Assembly (NCBI GenBank): GCA_945875045.1
Contig: CAMCIX010000106.1
Span: 1 to 6,143, forward strand
Source: an uncultured Clostridia bacterium
GTDB lineage: Bacteria > Bacillota > Clostridia > Oscillospirales > Acutalibacteraceae
DNA: 6,143 nt
Reading direction: 5' to 3'
Part shown: piece after piece, positions 6,135-6,143 of the stretch
How positions within the stretch are numbered: position 1 is the stretch's first letter
Layout of the letters: each line of letters starts with the position of its first letter
Position numbers and translations under genes: made by a program
The notes under the pieces: model-generated
Told to the model about the DNA's origin: nothing
The model's database searches: none
The model's input: only the letters and a program-made list of their open reading frames with translations

Positions 6135-6143
6135 GTCTTGGCG

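Overview
The window is one end of an assembled contig from a low-to-mid GC Gram-positive-type bacterium, most likely an uncultured member of the Clostridia. This placement is inferred from gene content. The contig has a YwlE-type phosphatase loop, a DNA polymerase I that keeps the 5' nuclease but has lost proofreading residues, strong GGAGG/AGAGG ribosome binding sites with a TTG start, and AT-rich sigma-A-like promoter DNA. No 16S or other decisive marker is present. The first 44 bases are not genomic: they match the Illumina Nextera P5-side adapter, including an i5 index. Genomic sequence begins at 45, and this cuts off the last gene.

Everything else is transcribed on the minus strand, so it reads from high to low coordinates. 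At the far right (6087-6134) lies a hairpin with a T-tract that looks like the terminator of an upstream gene outside the window. Next come an AT-rich stretch and a well-formed promoter (6016-6044, extended -10 and -35 with a 17-base spacer), then five genes: polA (DNA polymerase I, TTG start at 5984), a fused phosphatase-acetyltransferase (YwlE-like plus RimI-like, 3456-2590), tsaD (2609-1602), a diacylglycerol/lipid-kinase family gene (1589-696), and the N-terminal 198 codons of mreB (640 down to the adapter junction).

The first four genes are packed like an operon. The polA stop and fusion start share a base (TAATG), the fusion and tsaD overlap by 20 bases, and tsaD and the kinase are 12 bases apart. 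A 55-base gap without a convincing promoter or terminator separates the kinase from mreB. The cluster joins DNA replication/repair, protein modification (arginine dephosphorylation and N-terminal acetylation), tRNA t6A modification, lipid phosphorylation and cell shape. It is a housekeeping neighbourhood, not a mobile or defence island. I see no transposase, CRISPR, tRNA, rRNA, phage gene or toxin-antitoxin pair.

I did not find a wholly new system. The most interesting biology is the single-chain phosphatase-RimI fusion directly upstream of tsaD, in the place where a rimI gene, often with tsaB, commonly sits. The most useful corrections for an annotator are the polA start (the upstream ATG is part of the -35 box) and the adapter at the left end.
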